In this document: in pieces, positions 50,770 to 59,683 of the stretch
Numbering within the stretch: the first letter of the stretch is position 1
Layout of the letters: every line of letters begins with the position of its first letter
Source of the DNA: Sphaerochaetaceae bacterium
Lineage (GTDB): Bacteria > Spirochaetota > Spirochaetia > Sphaerochaetales > Sphaerochaetaceae
NCBI GenBank assembly: GCA_028532765.1
Contig: JAQQAR010000062.1
Span: forward strand, 32,016 to 96,015
Direction of reading: 5' to 3'
Length of the DNA stretch: 64,000 nucleotides
The notes under the pieces: generated by a model
Told to the model about the DNA's origin: nothing
The model's input: the letters and a program-made list of their open reading frames with translations, nothing else
Databases searched by the model: none
Program-made: the position numbers and the translations under genes

Positions 50770-52890
50770 ATGTTCGATATAGACTACGCCAAAACACCGG
50801 TTACCGATTTCTATGGAGTCAATTGCTTCACTGAAGTAGAGATGGGTAAGTACCTCAGCGATCCGATCATCAGGCAGCTGAAGGAAGTACAGCGTGGTCA
50901 ACGTGAACTGACCAGTGAACTGGCAGACTTTGTTGCAAGTGCAATGAAGCAGTGGGCCCTTGCAAAGGGAGCAACCCATTTCTGTCACTGGTTCCAACCT
51001 CTTACCGGCCTAACTGCAGAAAAGCATGACTCATTCATCAGCCCAACCAAGGGAGGGAAGGTCCTGCTCGAATTCAGCGGAAAGGAGTTGATCAAGGGAG
51101 AGGGGGATGCATCTTCTTTTCCAAATGGAGGACTGAGAGCAACCTTTGAAGCACGTGGATACACTGCATGGGACACCTCTTCCCCTGCCTTCATCAAGGA
51201 CATAAACAGGGTAAAAACCCTGTACATACCCACTGCATTCTTTTCCTATAATGGAGAAGCACTCGACAAGAAAGTACCATTGCTCAGAAGCAATCAGGCT
51301 CTTGAGAAACAGACACTGCGTGTACTGAAGGCCCTAGGCAACAACAAGGCAAAACGGGTGATCGTAAACATAGGTCCAGAGCAGGAATATTTCTTGGTGG
51401 ACAAGCAGTTTTATGACCAGCGACCCGACCTCAGGCTCACGGGACGGACAGTCATGGGAAACCTAGCTGCCAAGGGACAAGAGTTGAATGACCACTACTA
51501 CGGCACCATCGGGGACCGTGTGACGGTGTTCATGAGTGAACTCAATTTTGAGCTTTGGAAGCTTGGCATTAGCAGCAAGACCCAGCACAAGGAAGCTGCT
51601 CCCAACCAGTTTGAGATTGCAGTCGTATATGATGCTGCGAATCTCTCAACGGATCACAACCAACTTCTGATGGATGTGCTCCAGATGGTAGCACTTCGCC
51701 ATGGCATGGTTGCACTCCTCCATGAAAAACCATTCCTGGGAGTGAATGGATCAGGAAAGCATGACAACTGGTCACTCAGTACTGATGATGGCACCAATCT
51801 TCTCAGTCCTGGCAATAATGTAGAGGATAATCTGCAATTCCTCATCTTCCTCACCGCTTTTATCAAGGCAATGGATGAATATGCTCCCCTTATCAGATGC
51901 GGAGCCGCCACCGCTGGCAATGATCATCGCCTCGGCAGCGCCGAAGCTCCTCCCGCAATTATCAGCATCTATCTGGGGGAACAGCTCAGCACCATCCTCG
52001 ATACCATTACCATGGAAGGGTGTTGTACGAAAAGCGACAGACAATACGTACAAATGGGCATGACCATGCTGCCTCAGCTTCCCAAAGACCTGACTGACCG
52101 TAACAGGACCAGTCCAATTGCCTTCACCGGCAACAAGTTTGAATACCGGATGGTAGGCTCATCGCAGTCTATGGCGGGTCCGAATATCTATATCAACACT
52201 GCTGTTGCACAAGTTCTTGAGGAAGCTGCCAATCGCCTTGAGGCTGCAGAAGATGTTGAGCTTGAGTGCCACAACATCATTACCGATTTCTACCAAGGCC
52301 ATAAACGCATTGTTTTCAACGGAAATGGGTATAGCAAAGCGTGGAAAGACGAAGCGAAGAAACGTGGGCTTCCCGAATTTAAGGACACGGTGAGTGCTCT
52401 ACCGCAAATGCTGAGTGAGAAGAGCTTGGAGCTCTTTGAAAAACAGCAGGTATTTACGAAGAGTGAGATTACCTCCAGACTAGAAATATACCTGCAAACC
52501 TACAGCAAACAGATCAACATTGAAGCTTCGATCATGGTTGAGATGTGTAGAAAGTACATCATTCCTTCTGTAAGCGAATATGTTGGCAAGCTTAGTGATA
52601 CCATTGCCAAGCAAAATACCATAGGTCTCGATACCACGCTGCAAAAACGGAATGTGGGTATTGTTCAGAATGCTCTCAATCAGGCAATTGAAGCTACAGA
52701 ATATTTGCATGTTTGTGTAGCAAAGGCACTATCCTTCAACGAAGAAGTGCTTACTCAGGCAGAAATTTATCGTGATGAGGTGGTACCTCAGATGCAAACA
52801 CTGAGAAGTTTTGTCGATCTTGCAGAGACATACACTGAGAAGCAATACTGGCCATTCCCTAGTTATGATGATTTGCTTTTCAGACTGTAG
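50770..52890 (+). CDS. glnN: Glutamine synthetase type III
   Basis: 706 aa, the length of GSIII (types I and II are much shorter). It makes glutamine from glutamate, ammonia and ATP. N-terminal FYGVNCFTEVEMGKYLSD and FCHWFQPLTGLTAEKHDSF are GSIII-specific blocks. The catalytic core has GPEQEYFLVDK, KEAAPNQFEIAVVYD, GVNGSGKHDNWSLST (GSGxHxNxS) and RCGAATAGNDHRLGSAEAPP. The ATG at 50770 has AGAGG 9 nt upstream; 11 in-frame upstream codons are possible but unsupported. No GlnB/GlnK gene is adjacent. It ends in a 28-nt convergent overlap with the GH13 gene. Confidence 0.95.
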   Translation: MFDIDYAKTPVTDFYGVNCFTEVEMGKYLSDPIIRQLKEVQRGQRELTSELADFVASAMKQWALAKGATHFCHWFQPLTGLTAEKHDSFISPTKGGKVLLEFSGKELIKGEGDASSFPNGGLRATFEARGYTAWDTSSPAFIKDINRVKTLYIPTAFFSYNGEALDKKVPLLRSNQALEKQTLRVLKALGNNKAKRVIVNIGPEQEYFLVDKQFYDQRPDLRLTGRTVMGNLAAKGQELNDHYYGTIGDRVTVFMSELNFELWKLGISSKTQHKEAAPNQFEIAVVYDAANLSTDHNQLLMDVLQMVALRHGMVALLHEKPFLGVNGSGKHDNWSLSTDDGTNLLSPGNNVEDNLQFLIFLTAFIKAMDEYAPLIRCGAATAGNDHRLGSAEAPPAIISIYLGEQLSTILDTITMEGCCTKSDRQYVQMGMTMLPQLPKDLTDRNRTSPIAFTGNKFEYRMVGSSQSMAGPNIYINTAVAQVLEEAANRLEAAEDVELECHNIITDFYQGHKRIVFNGNGYSKAWKDEAKKRGLPEFKDTVSALPQMLSEKSLELFEKQQVFTKSEITSRLEIYLQTYSKQINIEASIMVEMCRKYIIPSVSEYVGKLSDTIAKQNTIGLDTTLQKRNVGIVQNALNQAIEATEYLHVCVAKALSFNEEVLTQAEIYRDEVVPQMQTLRSFVDLAETYTEKQYWPFPSYDDLLFRL

Positions 52891-54470
52891 ATGCAACCTT
52901 GCCAAGGTTGAAGCATAAAAGATTCGGCCTTGGTATCCGGAAGCATTCGTTGTGAAGTAAAGCGCAATATCCAGTCTCCTTTTTTATAGGCCAAGTCACG
53001 TATGGCAACATTCTGTTTCCTTGCGCTGAAATTCAGAAGCATCAATCGCTTCTCATCTTCATATTCGCGTAGATAACAAACAATATGCTTGTTGCTCGTA
53101 TTCATATATGTACAAGCACCACGTCTGAAAACAGTTTCCTCTTTTCTCATTCCAATCAGAGCACGATAATAATGCAACATGGATGACGCATCTTGCTCTT
53201 GCTCTGTTACTGCATAGGAATCAGCATTAGAAGCAAATGGAAGCCAGCTTTCTCCATCCGTAAAACCATGTCCTTCTTCATTGGACCAGATCATCGGTCC
53301 CCTTGCTGGATCCCTACCTGGATGAACCGGCCAATATCGTTTTCCTAGAGGATCTTTAATTGCTTTCCAAGGGACTTTTGAATCAGGTAAACCCAATTCT
53401 TCTCCGTAGTATAAGAATATTGAGCCCCTCTGCGTGAGCAGAAACAGAGCAGCAAGTTTCGCTTTTGCAACATTTCCAGAAAGTCGGCTTACTATTCGTG
53501 GTATATCATGGTTATTTAGTACCCAACTCGGTATCCTATTTTTCCCAATTGCTTCACACCAGCGCTTTGCGCTTCGCTGCCACTTGATTGCATTGAAACG
53601 AGTATATGCAAGAGAGAAATCAAAAGAGAGATGTAGTTCATCCCTATTCCTACCTAAGAAGGAGGCAGCCAATTCAGGCTCCCCTGGCAGCTCAACCATG
53701 ATTTCACCTACCAACATCCTATCTGGGTATGTATCTACCAGTTGACGCATCATTCTCAATTTCTGATGTGTTCCCGGTCTATTTCTGTCAAAGATATGCC
53801 GTTGCATATCATATGGTCTTGGACGAGATCCAAAAATTCTTGGGTTGCTTCTCAGCGTCTTATCCTTGAATATGCAATTGATCACATCAAGACGGAACCC
53901 ATCTACCCCACGATCCAACCAAAATGTAAGGATTGAGAACATTGCATCTACAACATCCTGGTTTCTCCAGTTAAGATCGGGTTGCTCTTCCAAGAAAGAA
54001 TGAAGATAGTATTGCTTCCTCACCTCATCATAGCTCCACGCTCTCTTCCCAAATGCGCCTTGCCAATTATTTGGTACCGTATCACTCCAGATGTAATAGT
54101 CAGCCTTATCATTATCCTTAGATTGCCGACTCTCCTGGAACCATGGATGCTCTATAGAGGTATGATTGAGCACCATATCAAATATGACTTTGATATTTTT
54201 TTTATGCGCTTCTTGTATCAATTTCTCCACATCGGTCATTGTTCCAAATATCGGATCCACATTCTGGTAGTCAGTAATGTCATATCCAAAATCGGCCATA
54301 GGTGAGCGATATATCGGACTTAGCCATATCGCATCGATACCTAGTGAAACCAGGTAATCCATTCTCTTGATAATACCTTGAATGTCTCCGATCCCATCGC
54401 CATTTGTATCCTGAAAACTACGTGGATAGATCTGATAGACGATACACTCTTCCCACCATGCTGTTGCCAT
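52863..54470 (-). CDS. GH13 alpha-glucosidase / oligo-1,6-glucosidase
   Basis: 535 aa cytoplasmic enzyme without signal peptide. Conserved GH13 regions: region I FDMVLNHTS, II GFRLDVIN (nucleophile Asp), III VGEIMVE (acid/base Glu), IV NNHDIPR (stabiliser Asp). WWEECIVYQIYPRSFQDTNG and GIGDIQGI are typical of oligo-1,6-glucosidase/trehalose-6-P hydrolase/sucrose isomerase-like GH13 members; VINCIF after the nucleophile fits alpha-1,6 or alpha-1,4 oligosaccharides. The ATG at 54470 has GAGG upstream; an in-frame GTG at 54485 is an alternative. It has its own consensus promoter. Confidence 0.9.
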   Translation of the reverse strand: MATAWWEECIVYQIYPRSFQDTNGDGIGDIQGIIKRMDYLVSLGIDAIWLSPIYRSPMADFGYDITDYQNVDPIFGTMTDVEKLIQEAHKKNIKVIFDMVLNHTSIEHPWFQESRQSKDNDKADYYIWSDTVPNNWQGAFGKRAWSYDEVRKQYYLHSFLEEQPDLNWRNQDVVDAMFSILTFWLDRGVDGFRLDVINCIFKDKTLRSNPRIFGSRPRPYDMQRHIFDRNRPGTHQKLRMMRQLVDTYPDRMLVGEIMVELPGEPELAASFLGRNRDELHLSFDFSLAYTRFNAIKWQRSAKRWCEAIGKNRIPSWVLNNHDIPRIVSRLSGNVAKAKLAALFLLTQRGSIFLYYGEELGLPDSKVPWKAIKDPLGKRYWPVHPGRDPARGPMIWSNEEGHGFTDGESWLPFASNADSYAVTEQEQDASSMLHYYRALIGMRKEETVFRRGACTYMNTSNKHIVCYLREYEDEKRLMLLNFSARKQNVAIRDLAYKKGDWILRFTSQRMLPDTKAESFMLQPWQGCIYSLKSKSS

Positions 54471-54490
54471 CTCTGCATACCTCACAAAAG

Positions 54491-54519
54491 ATTATACCGC
54501 ATGACAGAGAAGAGCTCAA
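54491..54519 (-). promoter_or_regulatory. Promoter of the GH13 glucosidase
   Basis: Minus strand: TTGAGC, 17-nt spacer, consensus TATAAT; initiation ~13 nt before the ATG at 54470. Confidence 0.7.
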
Positions 54520-54935
54520 AAGAGAATTCCAAAAAAAGGTCTGATAGTATTTCATTAACAATTTTTCATTGTGCATTGGTTGATGGTATTGTCTTATTTC
54601 TATGTTTAAATATATATTTCTTTTACTATAATAGTGTTACTGTATATATACAATCGTATTTTAGTATCTATATAGATTATTTTTCATATTGTTTTTATAT
54701 ATTTTTGAAACAGACCACAGTATATTGCTATCTTATCCATTTATAAAAATACATAAACTAACGTATTCAATATTTTTTTTGTTCATTATACAATCATTTA
54801 CATATAATACCTATATCAATATATATTTATTTGATATAGGTACTAATTCTAATATTACTGAAACAATAATTTTCTCTAGTAAAATGCAAGGTATTATGAG
54901 CAAGGATATGGTATGGCGATTATTAATAAGAAGGA
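54520..54935. other. AT-rich non-coding stretch
   Basis: About 415 nt, very AT-rich, between the GH13 promoter and the ribbon-helix-helix gene. Only short stop-riddled frames occur on either strand. I see no RNA gene, clear promoter or terminator. It is part of the AT-rich zone that surrounds the parA cassette. Confidence 0.6.
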
Positions 54936-55190
54936 TCAATCCTCAGCATGTTTTTTTGCGAATTCACGAAGGGAAAACCTTATCCCAGCAGCCCAGCCCA
55001 AGCCCATGCTCTGGAATAGTTCTTCCAATTCCCTCTTGAAAGATGGTTCTATCGAAAACGTAGTGAGTACCTTGTTTTCTTTCTTTCGCTTCTTTGGTTC
55101 ATTTGAGAATAGTTCTTTTGCTTTCTGTCCGCTGATGCTCTCATCCAGGACCGATTCATTTTCCACATCCGGGTTTTTTTTCAGTGCCAT
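54936..55190 (-). CDS. Small ribbon-helix-helix-like partner of ParA
   Basis: 84 aa. N-terminal half is charged and probably disordered (MALKKNPDVENESVLDESIS). The C-terminal half fits a ribbon-helix-helix DNA-binding fold: beta strand KVLTTFSIE, helix SFKRELEELFQSMGLG and helix AAGIRFSLREFAKKHA. It starts 3 nt after the parA stop, so the two form an operon. Small RHH proteins encoded downstream of a ParA ATPase are typical centromere-binding ParB analogues of plasmid type Ib systems. RHH assignment is from predicted secondary structure and context. Confidence 0.6.
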   Translation of the reverse strand: MALKKNPDVENESVLDESISGQKAKELFSNEPKKRKKENKVLTTFSIEPSFKRELEELFQSMGLGWAAGIRFSLREFAKKHAED

Positions 55191-55193
55191 ACC

Positions 55194-55955
55194 TTATCTC
55201 CAAATATCTTTATTAAGTGTCTTGATTGCTCCTACAGTACTCTCTTTTAACCCTCGTCCCCTTGACTTGAACAACTGAGGAGCATAGCCAGCTTCCTGAG
55301 CTTTCCTAAAAAGAGGATCGACTGGAATTTTATACACAGTGAACACGCCTTCGCATGCTGCATTATAAATGTCCCTGTGTTGTTTTATCCTGTTGTCAAA
55401 AGAATTTATGATGATTTTTGAATGGCTCACCGTAGATCGAAGATTCTTCTTTAATTTTGCCAATTCATCAATAAATATTTCAAGTCCATCAAGGCTAAAT
55501 ACTTCAGGTGTCATAGGTGTAATGACTTCATTACTGGAGATAAGCGCTGCACGTTCCAAACGACCGAGGCCTGGAGAAAGATCCAGGATTATCCTGTCAA
55601 ATGATTCCGAAACTTCATGTACCAAATCCTGCAAAACAAATGGCTCTTCGGCCAATTTTGTTTCAGCATACAGTTTCAATGTCCCACCAATACCAAAGGT
55701 AGGAAGTAATGACATGTTCTGTATCTGTGGTATAGGAATGATAGCATCTTGGATATAGCACTTCCCTTGGACAACATCAGCTAATTCAAAAAGTGGAGCT
55801 TCCTTCAAAAACCAAGAGGAAGCATTTCCTTGAGGATCAACATCAATCAACAACGTACGATACCCATCCAGTGCGGATTGGCAAGCGAGTGTTCCTGAGA
55901 TGGTAGTCTTTCCTACACCACCTTTCTGGAGGTGGAATGATATTGTCTTAGCCAT
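55194..55955 (-). CDS. parA: ParA-family partition ATPase
   Basis: 253 aa, deviant Walker A HLQKGGVGKTTISGTLA, LLIDVDPQGNASSWFL (Walker A'), IILDLSPGLGRLERAAL (Walker B, with Ser where PP is usual) and a ParA-type C-terminus VYKIPVDPLFRKAQEAG. Absence of an N-terminal HTH points to the small ParA type (Ib/Soj-like). Followed directly by a small RHH gene rather than a ParB, and surrounded by AT-rich non-coding DNA, which resembles a plasmid partition cassette rather than the chromosomal soj-spo0J locus. A T-T-A-A-G-G site lies ~10 nt before the ATG. Confidence 0.85.
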   Translation of the reverse strand: MAKTISFHLQKGGVGKTTISGTLACQSALDGYRTLLIDVDPQGNASSWFLKEAPLFELADVVQGKCYIQDAIIPIPQIQNMSLLPTFGIGGTLKLYAETKLAEEPFVLQDLVHEVSESFDRIILDLSPGLGRLERAALISSNEVITPMTPEVFSLDGLEIFIDELAKLKKNLRSTVSHSKIIINSFDNRIKQHRDIYNAACEGVFTVYKIPVDPLFRKAQEAGYAPQLFKSRGRGLKESTVGAIKTLNKDIWR

Positions 55956-55976
55956 GGATTATAAACCTTAAGCCAT

Positions 55977-56005
55977 AGTATATACCCAGTTCATCGGTCG
56001 TACAA
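55977..56005 (-). promoter_or_regulatory. Promoter of the parA cassette
   Basis: Minus strand: TTGTAC, 17-nt spacer, TATACT; initiation about 15 nt before the ATG. The heptamer CAAGTAT occurs at 56003 and 56024 (21 bp apart) and may be the start of a binding-site array for the RHH protein. Confidence 0.5.
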
Positions 56006-56657
56006 GTATTATTCTGAATCAAGCAAGTATACAGTGAGTTTTATTTCATTTCAGTACTTAATATTATAGTAATCTGTATATTTATAATACATTTGCTATC
56101 TTTATATAAGTATTATAAAATGGTTTTACATTTATTTAAATATTATTTCAATTTTGTAATTATATTTTTTTATGAATATTCTATATATACATCCATGATT
56201 ACTAATGTGTAGAAATCTGTATCTATTCGTTGCAAAAACCACGTTGCAATATCTCCTCATAGTCAATAATCTTTCGTCAATTCTCAGTTCTGCTAGGGAT
56301 GATACCATTCATAATTATTCCTGATCCCATTGAAGACTGTTGTAATATATCATCATCAAATCTTGTAGAAGAAACAATTATATCTAAACATATAATTATA
56401 TTATTTATATTCTGTTATAGTTCACTATTATAGTGTTTTTTTCTTATTTATACTTATTTTAGATGTATTACAGTATTATAATAGTATTGATATTTAGTGT
56501 TTTATCGTTGCTAACATACTATTTTAATCAATATTAAATTCTAATAATATAGTTATTAATATCAAAACAGTACCATTATATCTATATAATAATAGTTTTA
56601 ATGGTACTGTTTTATTGTTTCTTATATTTTTAGTATGTATTTAAAATTGTTTCGATA
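56006..56657. other. AT-rich non-coding stretch
   Basis: About 650 nt, strongly AT-rich, between the parA promoter and the GH1 stop. It contains one less AT-rich patch at 56220-56390 that looks like a gene relic (separate entry). Apart from repeated TAATATT/ATTATA runs I see no ordered repeat, RNA gene or terminator. Confidence 0.55.
56223..56390 (-). pseudogene. Possible gene relic
   Basis: On the minus strand one frame reads RFDDDILQQSSMGSGIIMNG, then IIPSRTEN, a TGA stop (56277-56279), and continues RKIIDYEEILQRGFCNE to a TAG (56223). Residue composition is protein-like and the patch is richer in G+C than its surroundings, but there is no start codon with a ribosome site and an in-frame stop interrupts it. 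It may be the 3' remnant of a lost gene. I do not recognise the family. Confidence 0.3.
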
Positions 56658-57986
56658 CTAAAATTCGCAATACCCAGATATTACATCACGCATCATATAG
56701 GCACTATCCTTCACAATTCTTTCCTGGGTCTTGTAGTCTACATACACGATACCAAAGCGTTTTGAATATCCGAAAGCCCATTCAAAATTATCAAGGAAAG
56801 ACCATACAAAATAGCCTTTCAATTTAACACCCTCGTCAATTGCTTGTTTACAGATTGCAAAATGTTCGTTCAGATAATCACAGCGCAATAAGTCATGCAC
56901 TCTACCCTCTTCTACCACATCCTGTGCTGCACAACCATTCTCAGTAATGTAGAGAGGAAGACCCTTCGTCTCATCATCAAAATAGTGCAACAATCGCAAC
57001 AATCCATAAGGTACGATCGGCCATTGCATGTCAGTAGTTCTTTGCCAAACGGGAACATCACGGTAATTGAATGGCATCTTCTCGTCATACACCACCGCCC
57101 CCTCATTATAATAATTGATACCCATGAAATCGAGGGGCTCTGCGATAATGTCCATATCACCTGTTTGTACAGGAAATGAAATCTTGAGTGTTTCTGTCAC
57201 GAGTACAGGATACCCTTTTCTTACCAAAGGATGCAGAAATACATCCGTATTGACTGCTCTTGCAAGTTCGCTTGCATGGTGATCTTCTTTCTTTCTTGTA
57301 GCTGGACGAGGAGCAACCGGATTCAGCGTAATTCCAATCGGTTTGTCCAATCCAATCTTTCTATACTCCTTGACTGCAAGCCCGTGAGCGAGATTGAGAT
57401 GATGGACAGCATCAAAGGCTTCCCTGGTATCTGTATGACCTGGAGCATGCACACCATAAAGATAACCTAAATACGCGCTACAGAACGGTTCATTGAGGGT
57501 GATCCACATATCAACATGGGATCCAAGCTGCTCAAAGCATACCTTAGCATAGGCTGCAAATGCATAGGCTGTATCACGATTGGTCCATCCGCCTTCATCC
57601 TGCAATGTCTGGGGTAGGTCCCAGTGGTACAAGGTAGCAACAGCTTTCATACCTTTCTCGTGCAATGCATCACACAGTTTTCTGTAGTAGGCAATCCCTG
57701 CCTGGTTTATCTCTCCTTTTCCATCTGGTATGATCCTTGGCCATGCAATTGAGAATCTATATGCCTGGAAGCCCAACTCATCCATCAGGGAGACATCTTC
57801 CTGGTACCTATGATATTGGTCAGTTGCTACATCCCCATTATCACCATTGAGGACTGCCCCATCTTTTTCACAGAAAGTATCCCAAATCGAGGGTTTCCTT
57901 CCATCCTCTTTCACTGCACCTTCCACTTGGTAGCTTGCAGTTGCACATCCCCAAAGGAAATCCTTGTTGAATTCCACTTTTTGCAT
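56658..57986 (-). CDS. GH1 beta-glucosidase
   Basis: 442 aa, complete GH1 (beta/alpha)8 barrel, no signal peptide. FLWGCATASYQVEGA at the N-terminus, acid/base Glu in WITLNEPFC, nucleophile Glu in LYITENGCA, and aglycone/glucose site WSFLDNFEWAFGYSKRFGI. Glu-Trp in the FEWAxGY segment favours non-phosphorylated beta-glucosides over 6-phospho substrates, where Ser/Lys/Tyr would be expected. GAGG lies 7 nt upstream of the ATG. A candidate promoter is at 58042-58070. With the GH13 gene 2 kb away it brackets the parA cassette. Confidence 0.94.
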   Translation of the reverse strand: MQKVEFNKDFLWGCATASYQVEGAVKEDGRKPSIWDTFCEKDGAVLNGDNGDVATDQYHRYQEDVSLMDELGFQAYRFSIAWPRIIPDGKGEINQAGIAYYRKLCDALHEKGMKAVATLYHWDLPQTLQDEGGWTNRDTAYAFAAYAKVCFEQLGSHVDMWITLNEPFCSAYLGYLYGVHAPGHTDTREAFDAVHHLNLAHGLAVKEYRKIGLDKPIGITLNPVAPRPATRKKEDHHASELARAVNTDVFLHPLVRKGYPVLVTETLKISFPVQTGDMDIIAEPLDFMGINYYNEGAVVYDEKMPFNYRDVPVWQRTTDMQWPIVPYGLLRLLHYFDDETKGLPLYITENGCAAQDVVEEGRVHDLLRCDYLNEHFAICKQAIDEGVKLKGYFVWSFLDNFEWAFGYSKRFGIVYVDYKTQERIVKDSAYMMRDVISGYCEF

Positions 57987-58041
57987 TGTCTAGCCTCTCA
58001 AATAATTTATTTTATCAATTGTTGGTCTTATCAACATTTGG

Positions 58042-58070
58042 AGATTACCATGACGCCAATAACCAGACAA
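58042..58070 (-). promoter_or_regulatory. Candidate promoter of the GH1 gene
   Basis: Minus strand: TTGTCT, 17-nt spacer, TAATCT; leader ~50 nt. The 13-bp inverted repeat AGAAC-AAA-GTTCT lies just upstream at 58086-58098 and might be an operator. Confidence 0.4.
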
Positions 58071-58098
58071 GCTTATGAAGGATGTAGAACAAAGTTCT

Positions 58099-58639
58099 TC
58101 CTTTGTACAAATTATTTATGAATCTTTTTCATTTGGTTTCATATCATTCATCACAAGAATACAAGTAATTTTGTAGTATTCTTGTATAATGTTGCTTTTC
58201 TTATTGATAACTGCCTAAACCATTTATCCATGCGAAGGGAAACCCTAATAATCTGAAATTGCACATGAGTATATTGATATGCAAGGATTTTATCATTATT
58301 TCTATATAATTTTCATTTTGTTTTCATTTATTTCTTATATTGATATATATGTATTTTAATATTTTTTTATCCATGTTTCTAGGATATCAATCAATTATCA
58401 TTTATTTATAGCATAGTTAATATATTGCTTTTTATTGTTTCAATATATTTTCTTGCTATTTCTATATACGTATTTATGTTCACATGGTGTGTATTGATTC
58501 AGGTAAGTATCGTTGATTGTTCTTTAGCAAGCCAATCATCCAATACGTTTCACTATCTCATTCAACTGACATCCCCACCCTTTTAGGGTTTTCGAGCTCA
58601 AAAAAATAGGGTATGCTCAGCCATATTAAGGAGATTTGT
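58099..58639. other. AT-rich intergenic stretch before asnA
   Basis: About 540 nt without a gene. Features seen: a perfect 10-bp inverted repeat at 58153-58185 (separate entry), and close to asnA the short repeat ACCC-TTTTA-GGGT and TATGCT (58612-58617), a possible asnA -10 without a good -35. AAGGAG before the asnA ATG belongs to that gene. Otherwise only AT-rich sequence. Confidence 0.55.
58153..58185. repeat. Perfect 10-bp inverted repeat
   Basis: ACAAGAATAC and GTATTCTTGT separated by 13 nt. It lies ~170 bp upstream of the GH1 ATG and ~455 bp upstream of asnA. It is not followed by a T-run. Possible operator for a sugar-responsive regulator or a hairpin. Confidence 0.35.
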
Positions 58640-59674
58640 ATGCCAAAGTTTTTCCCAGAAGGCTATGTCCCTGCCATGGAGCAGAAGCAGACTGAAAAGG
58701 CCATTAAGTACATCAAGGACACATTTGAACGGGAACTTTCTGGTGGTTTGAAATTGAGCAGGGTTACCAGCCCGATTTTTGTCCCAAGGGGTTCAGGTAT
58801 TAATGACGATCTGAATGGTATCGAACGACCAGTGCGGTTCCAGATAGGCAATCTGGAAAATCGTGAAATGGAAATCGTCCAATCCTTGGCAAAATGGAAG
58901 CGTATGGCTCTGGCTGACCTTGGCTTCAAACGCGCCACTGGCTTGTACACCGATATGAATGCCATCAGACCTGATGATGACTTGGATGCTATACACTCCA
59001 TTTACGTTGATCAGTGGGACTGGGAATTGGTCATGGGAAAACATGAACGTTCACTTGACTATCTCAAGCGTGTAGTGAGGAAGATATACTCATCCATGAA
59101 ACGCACTGAGTTCTTGGTGAGCGAAATGTTTCCTGGATGCACTCCAACGCTTCCTGAACATATTACCTTTATCCACAGTGAGGATGCACAGAGAGAGTAT
59201 CCACAGTTGAGTCCAGTACAAAGAGAAAAAGCACTAGCAGAGAAGTATGGAGCCATCTTCCTTATCGGGATCGGCAGCCCCCTCGCTGATGGTATCAGCC
59301 AAGGCGGGAGAGCACCTGATTATGACGATTGGTCGACCAAGACCGACGATGAGCACACCGGTTTGAATGGGGACATCATTGTCTGGGATACCGTCCGTGG
59401 GGATTCCCTGGAGCTCTCCTCAATGGGTATCAGGGTGGATGAGGAAACCCTGCTTCGACAGTTGAAGATCAGGAATGCTGAGGACCGTGCATCATTGTAC
59501 TGGCATACACGTTTGCTTGGTGGAGAGTTGCCTCAGACCATCGGTGGTGGTATCGGACAGAGCCGTCTGTGCATGTTCCTCCTGAAAAAAGCACACATTG
59601 GAGAGGTCCAGGCCTCTGTGTGGCCTGAAGAAGTTCTCAAAGAAGCCGATTCGATGCACGTGTTTCTTATGTAG
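58640..59674 (+). CDS. asnA: Aspartate--ammonia ligase (asparagine synthetase A)
   Basis: 344 aa class II aaRS-like enzyme that uses free ammonia and ATP to make asparagine. Motifs: KLSRVTSPIFVPRGSGINDDL, ALADLGFKRATGLYTDMNAI, IYVDQWDWELV and the C-terminal GGGIGQSRLCMFLLKKAHIGE. AAGGAG lies 7-8 nt before the ATG at 58640; the frame has a further 9 codons upstream that overlap the possible -10. AsnA, unlike AsnB, does not use glutamine, which fits with the ammonia-assimilating enzymes elsewhere in the window. xth follows after 9 nt. Confidence 0.95.
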   Translation: MPKFFPEGYVPAMEQKQTEKAIKYIKDTFERELSGGLKLSRVTSPIFVPRGSGINDDLNGIERPVRFQIGNLENREMEIVQSLAKWKRMALADLGFKRATGLYTDMNAIRPDDDLDAIHSIYVDQWDWELVMGKHERSLDYLKRVVRKIYSSMKRTEFLVSEMFPGCTPTLPEHITFIHSEDAQREYPQLSPVQREKALAEKYGAIFLIGIGSPLADGISQGGRAPDYDDWSTKTDDEHTGLNGDIIVWDTVRGDSLELSSMGIRVDEETLLRQLKIRNAEDRASLYWHTRLLGGELPQTIGGGIGQSRLCMFLLKKAHIGEVQASVWPEEVLKEADSMHVFLM

Positions 59675-59683
59675 GAGTATTGC

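Noticed and set aside
54689..55278. Open frames of ~120 codons on the plus strand
   Set aside because: They are antisense to the RHH/parA genes or lie in AT-rich sequence, with Phe/Ser/Leu-rich composition and no ribosome site.
58589..58617. TTTTCG-17-TATGCT as asnA promoter
   Set aside because: The -35 matches consensus at only two positions; kept only as a remark in the intergenic entry.
54520..58639. CRISPR array or prophage in the AT-rich zone
   Set aside because: No regularly spaced repeats of 20-40 bp and no phage, integrase or transposase genes are visible.
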